Shown piece by piece: positions 8,672 to 18,297 of a DNA stretch of 64,000 nt. Source of the DNA: Roseovarius sp. (GTDB lineage Bacteria > Pseudomonadota > Alphaproteobacteria > Rhodobacterales > Rhodobacteraceae); NCBI GenBank assembly GCA_027493545.1, contig JAOSKR010000002.1, positions 124,001 through 188,000 of the forward strand. Reading direction: 5' to 3'. The notes below the pieces were generated by a model, which was given only the letters and a program-made list of their open reading frames with translations, made no database searches and was not told the origin of the DNA. The translations under genes and the position numbers were made by a program. The stretch's first letter is position 1. Every line of letters begins with the position of its first letter.

Positions 8672-10031
8672 TCAGACGTTCAACAGCAGGTGCTCGCGTT
8701 CCCAAGGGCTGATCACCTGCAGGAATTCCTCGTATTCCGAACGCTTGACGGCGGAATAGACCCGGGCGAAGTCCGGCCCCAGCATCGCGTGCAGATCCTC
8801 GGCCTCTTCGGAAGAGGTCGAGCGCGGTGCCCAGCACGTTGGGGATGTCGAGCTCTCCGGCATAGGCGTCGCCGTGAAATTCGGGCTCGGGTTCGACCGC
8901 GCCGTCGAGCCCCAGCAGCCCGCAGGCCAGGCTCGCCGCGATGCCCAGATAGGGGTTGCAGTCCATCCCCGCCAGCCGGTTCTCGACCCGCCGCGCCTCG
9001 GGCGGCGACAGCGGGATGCGCAGCCCGGTGGTGCGGTTGTCGCGGGCCCAGGCCAGGTTGATCGGCGCCGACGAATCGCGCACGTAGCGGCGGTAGGAAT
9101 TGACATAGGGCGCCAGCACCGCGATCGCCGCCGGCAGGTGTTTCTGCAGCCCGCCGATGAAGTGGCGCAGGGCGTCGGTTTCCTCGCCATCCGCGCCGGC
9201 AAAGAGGTTCTCGCCGCTGCGCGCGTCCATCACCGAGTGGTGGATATGCATGGCGCTGCCGGGCTCGTCGGCGATGGGCTTGGCCATGAAGGTGGCGAAA
9301 CAGTCGTGGCGGAGCGCCGCCTCGCGGATCATGCGCTTGAAATAGAACACCTCGTCGGCCAGCCTGACCGGGTCGCCGTGGCGCAGGTTGATCTCGAGCT
9401 GCCCGGCGCCGCCCTCCTGGGTGATGCCGTCGATCTCGAACCCCATCGCCTCGGCGAAATCGTAGATGTCGTCGATCACCGGGCCGAACTCGTCGACGGC
9501 GGTCATCGAATAGGCCTGCCGCGCGGCCGCGGGACGGCCCGAGCGCCCGACCATGGGCGCGATCTCGCGCGCCGGGTCGAGGTTGCGCGCGATGAGGTAG
9601 AACTCCATCTCGGGCGCCACCACCGGTGTCAGCCCGCGCGCCTCGTACATCGCCACCACGCGCCTGAGCACGTTGCGCGGGGCGCAGGCGATCGGGTCGC
9701 CGTTGCGGTCGGCGGCGTCGTGGATCACCTGCAGCGTCCAGTCGGCGGTCCAGGGCGCGGCGGTCGCGGTCGAGAAGTCGGGCGTCAGCACCATGTCGCG
9801 CTCGATGAAGCCCTCCTCGCCCGCGGCCTCGGCCCAGTCGCCGGTGATGGTCTGGTAAAAGATCGAATCCGGCAGGTGAAAATGCTTTTGCCGGGCGAAC
9901 TTGCTGGCCGGAACCGCCTTGCCGCGGGCAATGCCGGGCAGGTCGGCGATGATGCACTCCACCTCGTCGAGCCGGCGGCCCTCGAGATATGCCCGCGCGG
10001 CCTCGGGCAGGGTGTCGGTCCAGTCGGACAT
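8672..10031 (-). CDS. Glutamine synthetase family protein, gamma-glutamylputrescine synthetase-like, one frame break
   Basis: 452 residues after correction. GS beta-grasp N-terminus and catalytic barrel: PEMEFYLI (metal Glu), EGGAGQLEINLRHGDP, FMAKPIADEPGSAMHIHHS (ATP/metal) and NRTTGLRIPLSPPEARRVENR. The frame is lost near 8813-8816 (one extra C), after which it continues EEAEDLHAMLGPDF to the stop at 8672. It lacks features of housekeeping GlnA and sits 3 bp downstream of a glutamine amidotransferase gene and 59 bp upstream of a PuuB-like oxidase. This is the PuuA-PuuB order, suggesting ATP-dependent gamma-glutamylation of an amine. The amine is unproven. Confidence 0.87.
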
Positions 10032-10034
10032 CTC

Positions 10035-10712
10035 TCAGCGCTCCTTGAGGAAGAATTCCGCCATGCGGTCGGCAAATCTGTCGGCGTCGGTAGGGGTGTC
10101 GAGCCGTGTCTCGGCGGCCTCGAGCAAGGCGTCGGGCACCACGCCGCGGCCGCGCAGGCGAATGAGATCGGCCATGATCGGGGCGGCGAATTCGGGATGC
10201 GGCTGGATCGTCAGGATGGTATCGCCGATGCTCAGCGCGGCGTTGGCGCAAAAGTCCGACGAGCCGATCACGCGCGCGCCCTCGGGCACCTCCACGACCT
10301 GGTCCTGGTGCCGGGCGTTCAGTGCCAGTTCCTCGCCGTCGATACGGTATTCGCTGCGGCCCACCGCCCAGCCGCCGGGGTATTTCACCACCTTGCCGCC
10401 CAGCGCCTGGGCGATGATCTGGTGCCCGAAACAGACCCCGATCAGCGGCCGGCCCGAGGCCTGCACGGCGCGGATGAATGCCTCCAGCGGCGCGATCCAG
10501 GGATGATCCTCGTAGACCCCGTGTTTCGAGCCGGTGATCAGCCAGCCATCGCACGCCTCGGGGCTGTCAGGCAACTGCCCGTCGACCACGTCGTAGCGGA
10601 CGAAGTCAAAACCGTGCCCGGCCAGCAGGCGGGCGAACATGGCGTCATAGTCGCCGTGGCTCTCGCGGATCTCGCCCGCGGCGTGGCCGGTCATCAGGAT
10701 GCCGATCTTCAT
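10035..10712 (-). CDS. Class I glutamine amidotransferase-like protein
   Basis: 225 residues, intact. GATase1 fold with the nucleophile elbow GVCFGHQ (C94) and the His/Glu pair in QPHPEF (H172, E174), so the hydrolase triad is complete. Proteins of this type are often labelled GMP-synthase-like but lack the synthetase domain. Between two glutamine synthetase homologues it could hydrolyse a gamma-glutamyl bond, in the role PuuD plays in putrescine use, although PuuD belongs to a different subgroup. A palindrome ATTTGATCAAAT starts 13 bp upstream of its start codon. Confidence 0.85.
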   Translation of the reverse strand: MKIGILMTGHAAGEIRESHGDYDAMFARLLAGHGFDFVRYDVVDGQLPDSPEACDGWLITGSKHGVYEDHPWIAPLEAFIRAVQASGRPLIGVCFGHQIIAQALGGKVVKYPGGWAVGRSEYRIDGEELALNARHQDQVVEVPEGARVIGSSDFCANAALSIGDTILTIQPHPEFAAPIMADLIRLRGRGVVPDALLEAAETRLDTPTDADRFADRMAEFFLKER

Positions 10713-10724
10713 GCATCACCCGTG

Positions 10725-10736
10725 ATTTGATCAAAT
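10725..10736. promoter_or_regulatory. Palindrome ATTTGATCAAAT upstream of the amidotransferase gene
   Basis: A perfect 12-bp palindrome 13 bp upstream of the amidotransferase start. The same core occurs, extended to 14 bp, at 12174-12187 upstream of the second glutamine synthetase gene. Both lie in the leaders of the same minus-strand gene group, so a shared regulator is likely. It is not an FNR box, because the TTGAT/ATCAA halves overlap instead of being four bases apart. Confidence 0.55.
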
Positions 10737-10784
10737 TTACGATAGCGCAGAGCCCGCCCGGTCGGCAAGACCCTCGCGGGCATT

Positions 10785-12101
10785 CTACACCGTGGCGAGA
10801 TAGGTTTTCCACTGTTCGGCAAGCGCCACGCCGGACATGAGCCGCATTTCCTGACGCTTGGTCAGAACCAGGTTGCGGATCAGACCCGTGGAAAAGATGC
10901 GTGCGACGGAACTGTCGGCCTCGAAGAGATCGACTGCCTCGGCCCAGCTGGACGCCAGCTGCGGCAGATCCTGCGCATAGGCGTTGCCGGTGACGGGCGC
11001 GGGCGGGCTCAGCCCGTCCTCGATGCCGATGATCGCGGCGCCGAGGACGGCCGCGAACATCAGGTAGGGGTTGATGTCGCCGCCCGCGACGCGGTGCTCG
11101 ATTCGCCGCGCCGCCGGCGCGCCGCCGGGGATGCGCAGCGCCACGGTGCGGTTCTCGTAAGCCCAGCAGACAGCGGTCGGGGCATGCGCCCCCGGCACCA
11201 GCCGGGCATAGCTGTTGGCGTGCGGCGCAAAGATCAGCGTCGTCGCCGTCATCGCCGCCAGGCACCCCGCCACCGCCGACCCGAGCACCGCCGTCCCCCG
11301 CGGGCCGCCATCGTTGAAGACGTTGTGCCCGGTTGCGTCGAGAACCGAGAAATGCATGTGCAGGCCGTTGCCGGCATCCTCGGCAAAAGGCTTGGCCATG
11401 AACGTGGCCGCCATCCCCTGGCGCCGGGCCAGCCCCCGCACCAGCGCCTTGAAGAGCCAGCTGTCGTCGGCGGCGCGCAGCGCCTCCTGGTGGTTGAGCG
11501 TCACCTCGAACTGGCCGATGCCTGCCTCGCTGGTGATGGTCTGGACCGGGATGCCCATTGCCGCGCAGCCCTCGTAGAGGGATGACAGAAAGCCGTCGAA
11601 GGCGTCCATGTGGTTCATCGACAGGATGCCGGGCGCGGTGATGCGCCGCCCGGTTTGCGGGTTGCGTATTGGCGCCAGCGCGTCGCCGCTGTCGTCGACG
11701 AGGGTGAATTCCATCTCGGTCGCGGCCTCGACCCGCCAGCCGCGCGCGCCATAGCGGTCGAGCACCGCCGCGAGCGCGTGGCGCGGATCGCCGTCGAAGG
11801 CGGCGCCAGTGTCGAGATGCATTGCCATCGGTACCAAGGGCTGCGCCACGTCGAGCCAGGGCAGCGGCACCGGCCCGCGCCCGGTGGGCCGCAGTACCCC
11901 GTCGGCATCGCCGGTCTCGAACACCAGCGGCGAATCCTCGATATCGGCGCCGGTGATGTCGAGATTGAGCGCCGAAAGCGGCATCCGGACAGCCCCCGCG
12001 TCGAGCCGTGCGGCATGGTCGCCCGGTAACCGCTTGCCCCGCATCTGCCCGTTGAGATCGCAGACAGCGACACGAATCGTCTGATAATCCGCAAGCTCCA
12101 T
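10785..12101 (-). CDS. Second glutamine synthetase family protein
   Basis: 438 residues, intact. Catalytic-domain motifs are present: ATEMEFTLVDD, SEAGIGQFEVTLNHQ, FMAKPFAEDAGNGLHMHFS and NRTVALRIPGG. The N-terminus (YQTIRVAVCDLNGQMRGKRLPG) is the short GS-III/PuuA-like form in which the first beta-grasp strand reads into an RGK motif. It is only distantly similar to the GS at 8672-10031, so the two probably act on different amines or compounds. It is separated from the amidotransferase by 72 bp and has its own palindrome upstream, so it may be the first gene of the set. Confidence 0.87.
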   Translation of the reverse strand: MELADYQTIRVAVCDLNGQMRGKRLPGDHAARLDAGAVRMPLSALNLDITGADIEDSPLVFETGDADGVLRPTGRGPVPLPWLDVAQPLVPMAMHLDTGAAFDGDPRHALAAVLDRYGARGWRVEAATEMEFTLVDDSGDALAPIRNPQTGRRITAPGILSMNHMDAFDGFLSSLYEGCAAMGIPVQTITSEAGIGQFEVTLNHQEALRAADDSWLFKALVRGLARRQGMAATFMAKPFAEDAGNGLHMHFSVLDATGHNVFNDGGPRGTAVLGSAVAGCLAAMTATTLIFAPHANSYARLVPGAHAPTAVCWAYENRTVALRIPGGAPAARRIEHRVAGGDINPYLMFAAVLGAAIIGIEDGLSPPAPVTGNAYAQDLPQLASSWAEAVDLFEADSSVARIFSTGLIRNLVLTKRQEMRLMSGVALAEQWKTYLATV

Positions 12102-12173
12102 GACCTGCCCGTTCCCCGCCCTCGTTAGCGATCCGGCGCCACTCTAGGGTGATTGCGGCAAACCCGCCAGTAC

Positions 12174-12187
12174 AATTTGATCAAATT
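12174..12187. promoter_or_regulatory. Palindrome AATTTGATCAAATT upstream of the second GS gene
   Basis: A perfect 14-bp palindrome, 73 bp upstream of the GS start at 12101. It shares its 12-bp core with the site at 10725-10736. Nothing else distinctive was seen in the 262-bp gap 12102-12363 between this GS gene and bpt. The palindrome is read directly; the operator role is inferred. Confidence 0.55.
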
Positions 12188-12363
12188 CTGACCAAAGCCC
12201 CTCCGGGGGTTTTCTCGTGGTCCGAACGCCGCTTGGCGCGCTCTGAGCGCGCCAATGCCGGGGGCCGGCGCTCGACCGGGTGTGGGTGAAATGCTCGGGC
12301 GGTGTTGCGGGTCCTTCATGCCGGCATCCCGGAGGCCTTTGCGGACTTGCGGGCCGGGCGGGC

Positions 12364-13194
12364 TCAGCCCCGGGCGGGACGCGCCGAGCGGCGATCGGGC
12401 AGCGAGATGTTGGCGACCTGCTCGGAGACGGGATCGTTCGAAAGCGGATGCAGCCGGTGGTGGTAGTCGGCCTCGTCGCGCATTTTCTGCCATTCGCCGC
12501 CCGAATAGACCTCGAGCCCGGCAAAGGCGGCCTTGTAGCCCATCTTGGGGCTGCCGGGCACCCAGTAGCCGAGATAGACGTAGGGAAGGCCGGCTTCGCG
12601 GGCCATCTCGACATGGTCGAGGATGATGTAGGTTCCCAGCGACTGGCGGGGGAGGCCCGGCTCGAAGAACGAGTATACCATGCTCACCCCGTCATCGAGC
12701 ACGTCGGTGAGGCCTACCGCCACCAGCGCGCCGGTCTCGCGGCTGGTGTATTCAACCACCCGGGTGCGGATCGGGCTTTCCTCGATCATCGCGGCGAACT
12801 CGAACGCGTCCATGTCGGCCATGCCGCCATCGGCGTGGCGGGCCTCGAGATAGCGGCGAAAGAGCGCGTACTGCTCTGCGGTGGCCCATGCCGAGCTGGC
12901 GCGGCGGTCAAGGTGACGATTGCGGTACAGCGCGCGCCGCTGGCCCCTGGAGGGGGTGAAGGCGCCTACCTCGATCCGCGCCGAAAGACAGGCCGCGCAA
13001 TCGGCGCAGGAGGGCCGGTAAAGCACGTTCTGCGACCGCCGGAAGCCCTGTTTCGAGAGGCTGTCGTTGAGGCGCTGCGCCTCCGACCCCTGCAGCGCGG
13101 TGAAGAGCTTGCGCTCCATGCGCCCCTCCAGATAGGGGCAGGGCTGAGGGGCGGTCACATAGAACTGCGGGGTTATCGGCAGGGTGTGGCGCAT
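12364..13194 (-). CDS. bpt: Aspartate/glutamate leucyltransferase (N-end rule)
   Basis: 276 residues, intact. It transfers leucine from Leu-tRNA to N-terminal Asp or Glu, marking proteins for ClpS-ClpAP. The N-terminal ATE domain has the Cys motif [15 protein letters not shown] (about residues 62-76), and the C-terminal GNAT-like domain has [20 protein letters not shown] and [16 protein letters not shown]. Length is normal for bacterial Bpt. The start ATG at 13194 reads [21 protein letters not shown], the expected N-terminus. It lies downstream of the RDD gene on the same strand, with 77 bp between. Confidence 0.93.
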   Translation of the reverse strand: MRHTLPITPQFYVTAPQPCPYLEGRMERKLFTALQGSEAQRLNDSLSKQGFRRSQNVLYRPSCADCAACLSARIEVGAFTPSRGQRRALYRNRHLDRRASSAWATAEQYALFRRYLEARHADGGMADMDAFEFAAMIEESPIRTRVVEYTSRETGALVAVGLTDVLDDGVSMVYSFFEPGLPRQSLGTYIILDHVEMAREAGLPYVYLGYWVPGSPKMGYKAAFAGLEVYSGGEWQKMRDEADYHHRLHPLSNDPVSEQVANISLPDRRSARPARG

Positions 13195-13271
13195 GAAGCC
13201 TCGTCATGTCTCTTATCGGTCGGACGATAGCAACCTAGTCCACGCCCGCCAAGGGTCAAAGCGCGGTGGCA

Positions 13272-13722
13272 TCAGGCCGCGGCGCGGCGGTTGAGCGCGA
13301 CCGTCCCGAGCAGGTGATCGCTCAGCCCCTGGCCGCGCGCGGTGGTCAGCATCAGAACGATCGAGACGACCTGCAGCGGAAAGAATGCGCAGGAGACGGT
13401 GAAGCCCAGCGTGTGCAGGAACGCCAGGGTCAGGTCGAAGCGTGCGCCCGAGAGGGTGCGGAACTCGATCGCGGTGAGTCGCATTCCCCCAGGTGGCCGA
13501 GCCTCGCGCCAGCGTCACCACCCGATAGGCAAAGCCCACAACCAGCATCAGCGCGGGAAAGAAGAGGATGCCCGTGAACGCGGTGAAGGGCAGGATCAGA
13601 AGGCAGATCAGCGCCACCAGCACGGTGTCGGCGACCCAGGCAATGAGTCGCTTGGCCGGCACGTCCGCATAGAAATCGGGCTGGCTCAGCGGGTCGGGGA
13701 TGTGCCAACTGTAATCGCTCAT
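13272..13722 (-). CDS. RDD family membrane protein, one frame break
   Basis: 149 residues after correction. About three hydrophobic segments are visible: LIAWVADTVLVALICLLILP, GILFFPALMLVVGFAYR and FTVSCAFFPLQVVSIVLML. The start is placed at ATG 13722 (MSDYSWHIPDP), as an upstream ATG adds an unconserved stretch. The frame is lost near 13491 by one extra G in a five-G run, between ARGSATW and MRLTAIEFRTL. RDD proteins are small membrane proteins, some suggested to be ion transporters; no specific function can be given. It sits between bpt and a DUF2852 gene. Confidence 0.8.
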
Positions 13723-13782
13723 GGCGCTTTTCATAAAAGCCGGGGCCGGCCCGGGCAAGCCCGGACCGGCGGCGGCGGATAC

Positions 13783-14259
13783 TCAGCCCGCGGTCGGGGC
13801 GTCGGGCCCGGCATCCTTGCCGGTGCCGGCGTCGTTGTCGGCGCTGGCGGCGGCACGGGCGCGGTCGTCCATGAACTGGTCGAACTCGGCCTTGTCGCGG
13901 GCGTCGCGCAGGCGCTGCAGGAAGGCCTCGAAATCGGCCTGTTCGCGCTCGAGACGGGCGAGGGTGTCAGCGCGGTAGGCGTCGAAAGCGGTGTTGCCGG
14001 TGGCGCGGCCGAGGCTGGCGGCGTGTCTGGCGGGGCCATGGCCCCGGCCGCGGCGGGCGGATGAACAAATCATTTTCTTGCTCCAGATCATGTAGGCGAG
14101 AAGGGCGAGGCCGAGCGGCCAGAAGAGGACGAAGGAGACAACCACCACGGCAAGCCGGGCGCCCTTGCCCTTGTCGTCAAGCCATGCCTCGGCGCGGGAG
14201 AGCCAGCTAACAAGACCGCGGGCGCCGGACGGCGGGGAGGAGGAGGCGAATGAGTTCAT
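13783..14259 (-). CDS. DUF2852 family membrane protein
   Basis: 158 residues. One membrane segment (ARLAVVVVSFVLFWPLGLALLAYMIW cut to its core at about residues 35-58) is followed by a basic stretch and a charged helical C-terminus (FDAYRADTLARLEREQADFEAF), matching DUF2852 of Rhodobacterales. No biochemical role is known to me. Its upstream region carries two identical inverted repeats (14299-14317 and 14358-14376), so expression is probably controlled by a dedicated repressor. Confidence 0.75.
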   Translation of the reverse strand: MNSFASSSPPSGARGLVSWLSRAEAWLDDKGKGARLAVVVVSFVLFWPLGLALLAYMIWSKKMICSSARRGRGHGPARHAASLGRATGNTAFDAYRADTLARLEREQADFEAFLQRLRDARDKAEFDQFMDDRARAAASADNDAGTGKDAGPDAPTAG

Positions 14260-14298
14260 GCGTGTGGTCCTTTTTCGGGATGTCGCGTTTCGGGGTCG

Positions 14299-14317
14299 AT
14301 GTGAATGGTGTTCACAT
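14299..14317. promoter_or_regulatory. Inverted repeat ATGTGAA-N5-TTCACAT, copy A
   Basis: Perfect 7-bp arms around TGGTG, 40 bp upstream of the DUF2852 start. An identical pair of arms occurs 59 bp away. It is one base longer in the spacer than a CRP site (TGTGA-N6-TCACA), so CRP is not the obvious binder; a TetR or GntR-type regulator would fit. Confidence 0.6.
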
Positions 14318-14357
14318 CCCCTCAGATCGGTATGCCGGGACGGTTGTGCAAGGGAAA

Positions 14358-14376
14358 ATGTGAACGGTCTTCACAT
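14358..14376. promoter_or_regulatory. Inverted repeat ATGTGAA-N5-TTCACAT, copy B
   Basis: Same arms as copy A around CGGTC, here extended by AA/TT to 9-bp arms and followed by a T run (14374-14381). The two sites share a GGT core in the spacer and are 59 bp apart centre to centre, close to a whole number of helical turns (5.6). The T run makes it look a little like a terminator, but the twin site without T run argues for an operator. Confidence 0.6.
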
Positions 14377-14462
14377 TTTTTTGCCCAACCGATTGTTTTC
14401 GTGGCATAATTCAGGGCTCTGCCGCCGGGCCCACGGGGAATTGCCGGCCACGAAGAGCGGGC

Positions 14463-14935
14463 TCAGGCGGTGAAATCGGCCACGGTGGCGCCGGAAAGGC
14501 GCAGCAGATCCGCAGGGGCGGCGGCAAAGACGTGCCGGGGCGTGCCGGCGGCGGCCCAGACGACATCGAAATCGTTCAGGCGCGGGTCGAAGAAGGCGCG
14601 CGGCGGGGTCAGGTGGCCGATGGGCGCCACGCCGCCGATCACGAAACCGGTCTGGGCGCGGATCAGCGCGGCGTCGGCCTTGGCCAGCGGCTCGCCCGCG
14701 AGCGCGGAGGCCCTGCCGGGGTCGACCCGGTTGCCGCCGGCGGTGATGAAGAGGATCGCCGTGCCGCCCGTCTCGCCGCGAAAGACGATCGACTTGGCGA
14801 TCTGGTCGAGCGCGCAGCCCACGAGATCGGCCGCCTCCTGGGCGGTCCCGGCCCGGCCCACCTCGCGGGGGGTGCTGTCGACGCCCCCTCATTGAGGGCG
14901 CGGATGACGCGTTTGAGGCTTTTCGACATGCGCAT
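14463..14935 (-). CDS. YbaK/EbsC family aminoacyl-tRNA deacylase-like protein, one frame break
   Basis: 157 residues after correction. YbaK/ProX fold: QIAKSIVFRG (conserved Lys), GTAILFITAGGNRVD, KADAALIRAQTGFVIGGVAPIGH and FFDPRLNDFDVVWAAAGTPRHVF. The family clears mischarged Cys- or Ala-tRNA. ATG 14935 reads MRMSKSLKRVIRALNEG; ATG 14929 is an alternative. The frame is lost near 14886-14890, where a five-G run should have six. It is divergent from glnE. Confidence 0.85.
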
Positions 14936-15018
14936 GGCTCCCGCTTGACGGCGATGCCCCATGCCTAGACCGGCGGCGCGGCATTGACCAGCCCGGCGGC
15001 GCTTGTATCACTGGCGAT

Positions 15019-17825
15019 ATGGAGTTTGCCGCCCGCATGACCCGCTGCCCGCGCGCCTTTGATCCCGAGCAGGGGAGCGAGGCGCGCGCGCTGTTTGGCG
15101 GGCTCGCCCCGGAACTGGCCGACCTCGTCGAGGGCGCTGCCGGGTGCAGCCCGTACCTCAAGGCGCTCTGCGAGACCGAGCGCGACTGGCTGGAGGCGGC
15201 GCTGGCGGACCCCGAAGCCGCGTTCGAGGCGACCCTGAACGAGGCCGGCGCGGCCGCGCCCGACAAGGTGGCCGGCGCGCTGAGGCGGGCCAAGCGGCGG
15301 GTGGCGCTCATCGTCGCGCTGGCCGATCTGGCCGGGGTCTGGCCGCTGGAGGACGTGACCGGGCGATTGACCCGGTTCGCCGACCTCGCGGTGGCGATGG
15401 CGCTGCGCACCGCGCTTCTAGCCGAAATCCGGCGCGGCAGGCTGCCGGGGATGGGCGAGGACGACCTCGACGAGGCCGGTGGCATGGTGGTTCTGGCGAT
15501 GGGCAAGATGGGGGCGGGGGAGCTGAATTTCAGCTCGGATATCGACCTGATCTGCCTTTTCGACGAGACCCGCTTTGATCGTGACGCCTTTCACGACGCG
15601 CGCGCCGCCTTCGTGCGCGCGACCCGCAGGATGGCGGCGACGCTCAGCGACCGCACGCCCGAGGGTTATGTCTTTCGCACCGATCTGCGGCTCAGGCCCG
15701 ACCCGTCGGTGACGCCGGTCTGCATGGCGATGGCGGCGGCCGAGACCTATTATGAAAGCCTCGGACGGACATGGGAGCGCGCCGCCTATATCAAGGCGCG
15801 CCCCTGTGCCGGCGACATCGAAGCGGGTGCGCGTTTTCTCGATGTGTTGAGGCCCTTCGTGTGGCGCAGGCACCTCGATTTCACCGCCATCGAGGACGCC
15901 CACGACATGCGCCTGCGCATCCGCGCCCACAAGGGCGTTGGCCGCGATGTGGGCGGGCGGCCGAACCTGGCGGGCCGCGACATCAAGCTCGGGCGGGGCG
16001 GCATCCGCGAGATCGAGTTCTTCACCCAGACGCGGCAGCTGATTTCGGGCGGGCGCGACCCCGACCTGCGGGTGCGCGGCACCTGCGACGGGCTCGACCG
16101 GCTGGCGGACAAGGGCTGGGTGCCGCGCGACGTGGCGTCGATGCTGGCCGGGCATTACCGCGCTCACCGCGAGGTCGAGCACCGGCTGCAGATGCTGCGC
16201 GACGAGCAGACCCACAAGCTGCCCGCAAGCGCCGAGGAATTCGAGCGTCTCGCCGCCTTCATGGACCGCGATCGCGCCGGGCTGGAAAGCGAGCTGCGCG
16301 AGCGGCTGCGCGAGGTGCATGACACCATCGAGGGCTTCTTCGCCCCCGAAGAGGCCCTGCCTCCGGCGCCCGGACCCGAGGCCGGGCTCGACCCCGAAAT
16401 CATCGCCCGCTGGCCGGGCTATCCGGCGCTGCGCTCGGTCCGGGCGGTACAGATTTTCAAGCGCCTCAAGCCCGACATCCTGTCGCGGCTCGCCCGGGCG
16501 GTGGACCCGTCCGCGGCGCTGCTGGCGTTCGACGGGTTTCTCAAGGGGTTGCCGGCCGGGGTGCAGGTGTTTTCGCTGTTCGAGGCCAACCCGCAGCTTG
16601 TCGACCTGCTGGTCGATATCGCCGGCACCTCGCCGCGGCTGGCGGAGTATCTGTCGCGCAACGCCACCGTTTTCGACGCCGTCATCGCGGGGGATTTCTT
16701 TGCGCCCTGGCCAGGACGCGCCGGCCTGCGGGAGGAACTGGCCGAACGGCTGCGCCGCGAGGCGGATTACGAGCACAAGCTCGACACCGCGCGGCGCTGG
16801 GCCAGGAATGGCATTTCCGCGTCGGTGTGCATCATCTGCGCGCCCTGACCGGCGCGGACGAGGCGGGGACGCAATACGCCGATCTGGCCGCGGCCGTGGT
16901 CGGCGCGCTGTGGCCGGCGGTGATCGCGCAGTTCGCGACCCGGCACGGCGCGCCGCCGGGGCGCGGGGCGGTGGTGGTGGGGATGGGCTCGCTCGGGGCA
17001 GGGCAGCTCAACGCGGGCTCCGACCTCGATCTGATCGTGATCTACGACGCCGGGGGAGCGGAGGCGTCGGAGGGCCGCCGGCCGCTGGCGGCGCGCAGCT
17101 ATTATGCGCGTCTCACCCAGGCGCTGATCACCGCGCTTTCCGCGCCGATGGCCGATGGCCGGCTCTACGAGGTCGACATGCGGCTGCGTCCCTCGGGCAA
17201 TCAGGGGCCGGTGGCGACCGGATGGGATGCGTTCCGGAACTACCAGCGCGACGAGGCCTGGGTGTGGGAGCATCTGGCATTGACCCGCGCGCAGGTGCTG
17301 GCCGGACCCGAGACGCTGGGCCGCGACGTCGAGGCGTTCCGCCGCATGGTGCTGGCGGAAAAGGGCGCGCGCGAGCGGGTATTGCCGGGTGTCGCGGACA
17401 TGCGCCGGCGGGTGGCGCAGGCCAAGCGCCCGGCCGGGATGTGGGATACCCGGCTCGGGCCCGGGCGGCTGCAGGAGATCGAGCTGGTGGCGCAGGCCGG
17501 CAGCCTGATGGCGGCAGAGCCGGCGCGCGACGTCGCCGCCGGTCTCGCCGCCGGTGTCGCAACCGGATGGCTTGATGACGCCGGCGGGGATGCGCTGGCG
17601 CGGGCGCATGGGCTTTGCTGGTCGGTGCTGCAGGCGGCGCGACCCTTGTCGGACCGGCCGCTTGAACCCGGGGACATGGGCGAGGGCGCCGCGGCGTTCT
17701 TGCTGCGCGCCACCGGGTCCGGGACGCTGGAGGGTGCGCGGGCGGCGCTGGAGGAGGCCACGGGCCGGGCGGCGGCGGTAATCGACGCCGCGCTGGCCGA
17801 GTATGAGGGAGACGCGCAGGAATGA
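15019..17825 (+). CDS. glnE: Bifunctional glutamine synthetase adenylyltransferase/deadenylase, one frame break
   Basis: 935 residues after correction, normal for GlnE. It adds or removes AMP on glutamine synthetase in response to PII. Two nucleotidyltransferase domains are visible, with metal motifs GELNFSSDIDLICLFD (about residue 170) and GQLNAGSDLDLIVIYD (about 660), joined by a helical linker (DIKLGRGGIREIEFFTQ). The frame is lost near 16804-16806, where AGGAA should probably read AGGGAA; the frame then resumes in VGVHHLRALTGADEAG. The stop overlaps the next start by 4 bases. The break lies between the two domains, so two separate half-proteins are formally possible, but no ribosome site or start fits. 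Confidence 0.93.
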
Positions 17826-18097
17826 GCAGGACACGCGATCCGCTCGATGCCAAGGGGCTCATTCGCGAGGCCTATCGCATCGAAGGCATCACCGCGGGTG
17901 AATGCCGGTCGATCTTTCTGGACTGGGTGTTGTCGCTGCCCGAGGGGCAGGACGTGGTCGCCGCGATCTCGACGCATCTGGCGCGGCGCGCCGAAGGGTT
18001 CGCGGATCATCCGATGACTACGGTGCTGCGTCAGGGGCTGGAACGCGCCGCGCCACCGCGCCGTCGCGGCGGCTGGCGGTCGCGCAACCGCGACTGA
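17822..18097 (+). CDS. Conserved hypothetical protein, translationally coupled to glnE
   Basis: 91 residues. The start ATG overlaps the glnE stop (ATGA), so it is probably co-translated. The protein has a helical N-terminus (MSRTRDPLDAKGLIREAYR) with GITAGECRSIFLDWVLSLP and a basic tail (RRRGGWRSRNRD). No signal peptide or membrane segment. I recognise it only as a small protein common next to glnE in Rhodobacterales; no function is known to me. Confidence 0.75.
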   Translation: MSRTRDPLDAKGLIREAYRIEGITAGECRSIFLDWVLSLPEGQDVVAAISTHLARRAEGFADHPMTTVLRQGLERAAPPRRRGGWRSRNRD

Positions 18098-18297
18098 GGC
18101 CCGGGCCGGCCGGCCGCCCCGATTGCCGGTCCCGCGTACTGCCCCGGTCGCGGTAAAGAACGGCTTTCGTCTCAAATGCGACAGATTTTTCGGCGATCCA
18201 TGCATCGATTGGCAGGGTTTGCGCGTCCCGTCCGGGGCGCCCGGCAAGCCACTGGAGACGCCCGGGAAACGGGCGGGGTCGAATGGAGGTCGCGACC

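Noticed and set aside
10725..12187. FNR boxes at the TTTGATCAAA palindromes
   Set aside because: FNR needs TTGAT and ATCAA separated by four bases; here the halves overlap.
14299..14317. CRP site
   Set aside because: The TGTGA and TCACA halves are seven bases apart instead of six, in both copies.
14358..14381. Intrinsic terminator at the second ATGTGAA dyad with T run
   Set aside because: The stem is AT-rich and weak, and an identical dyad without T run lies 59 bp away, so an operator pair fits better.
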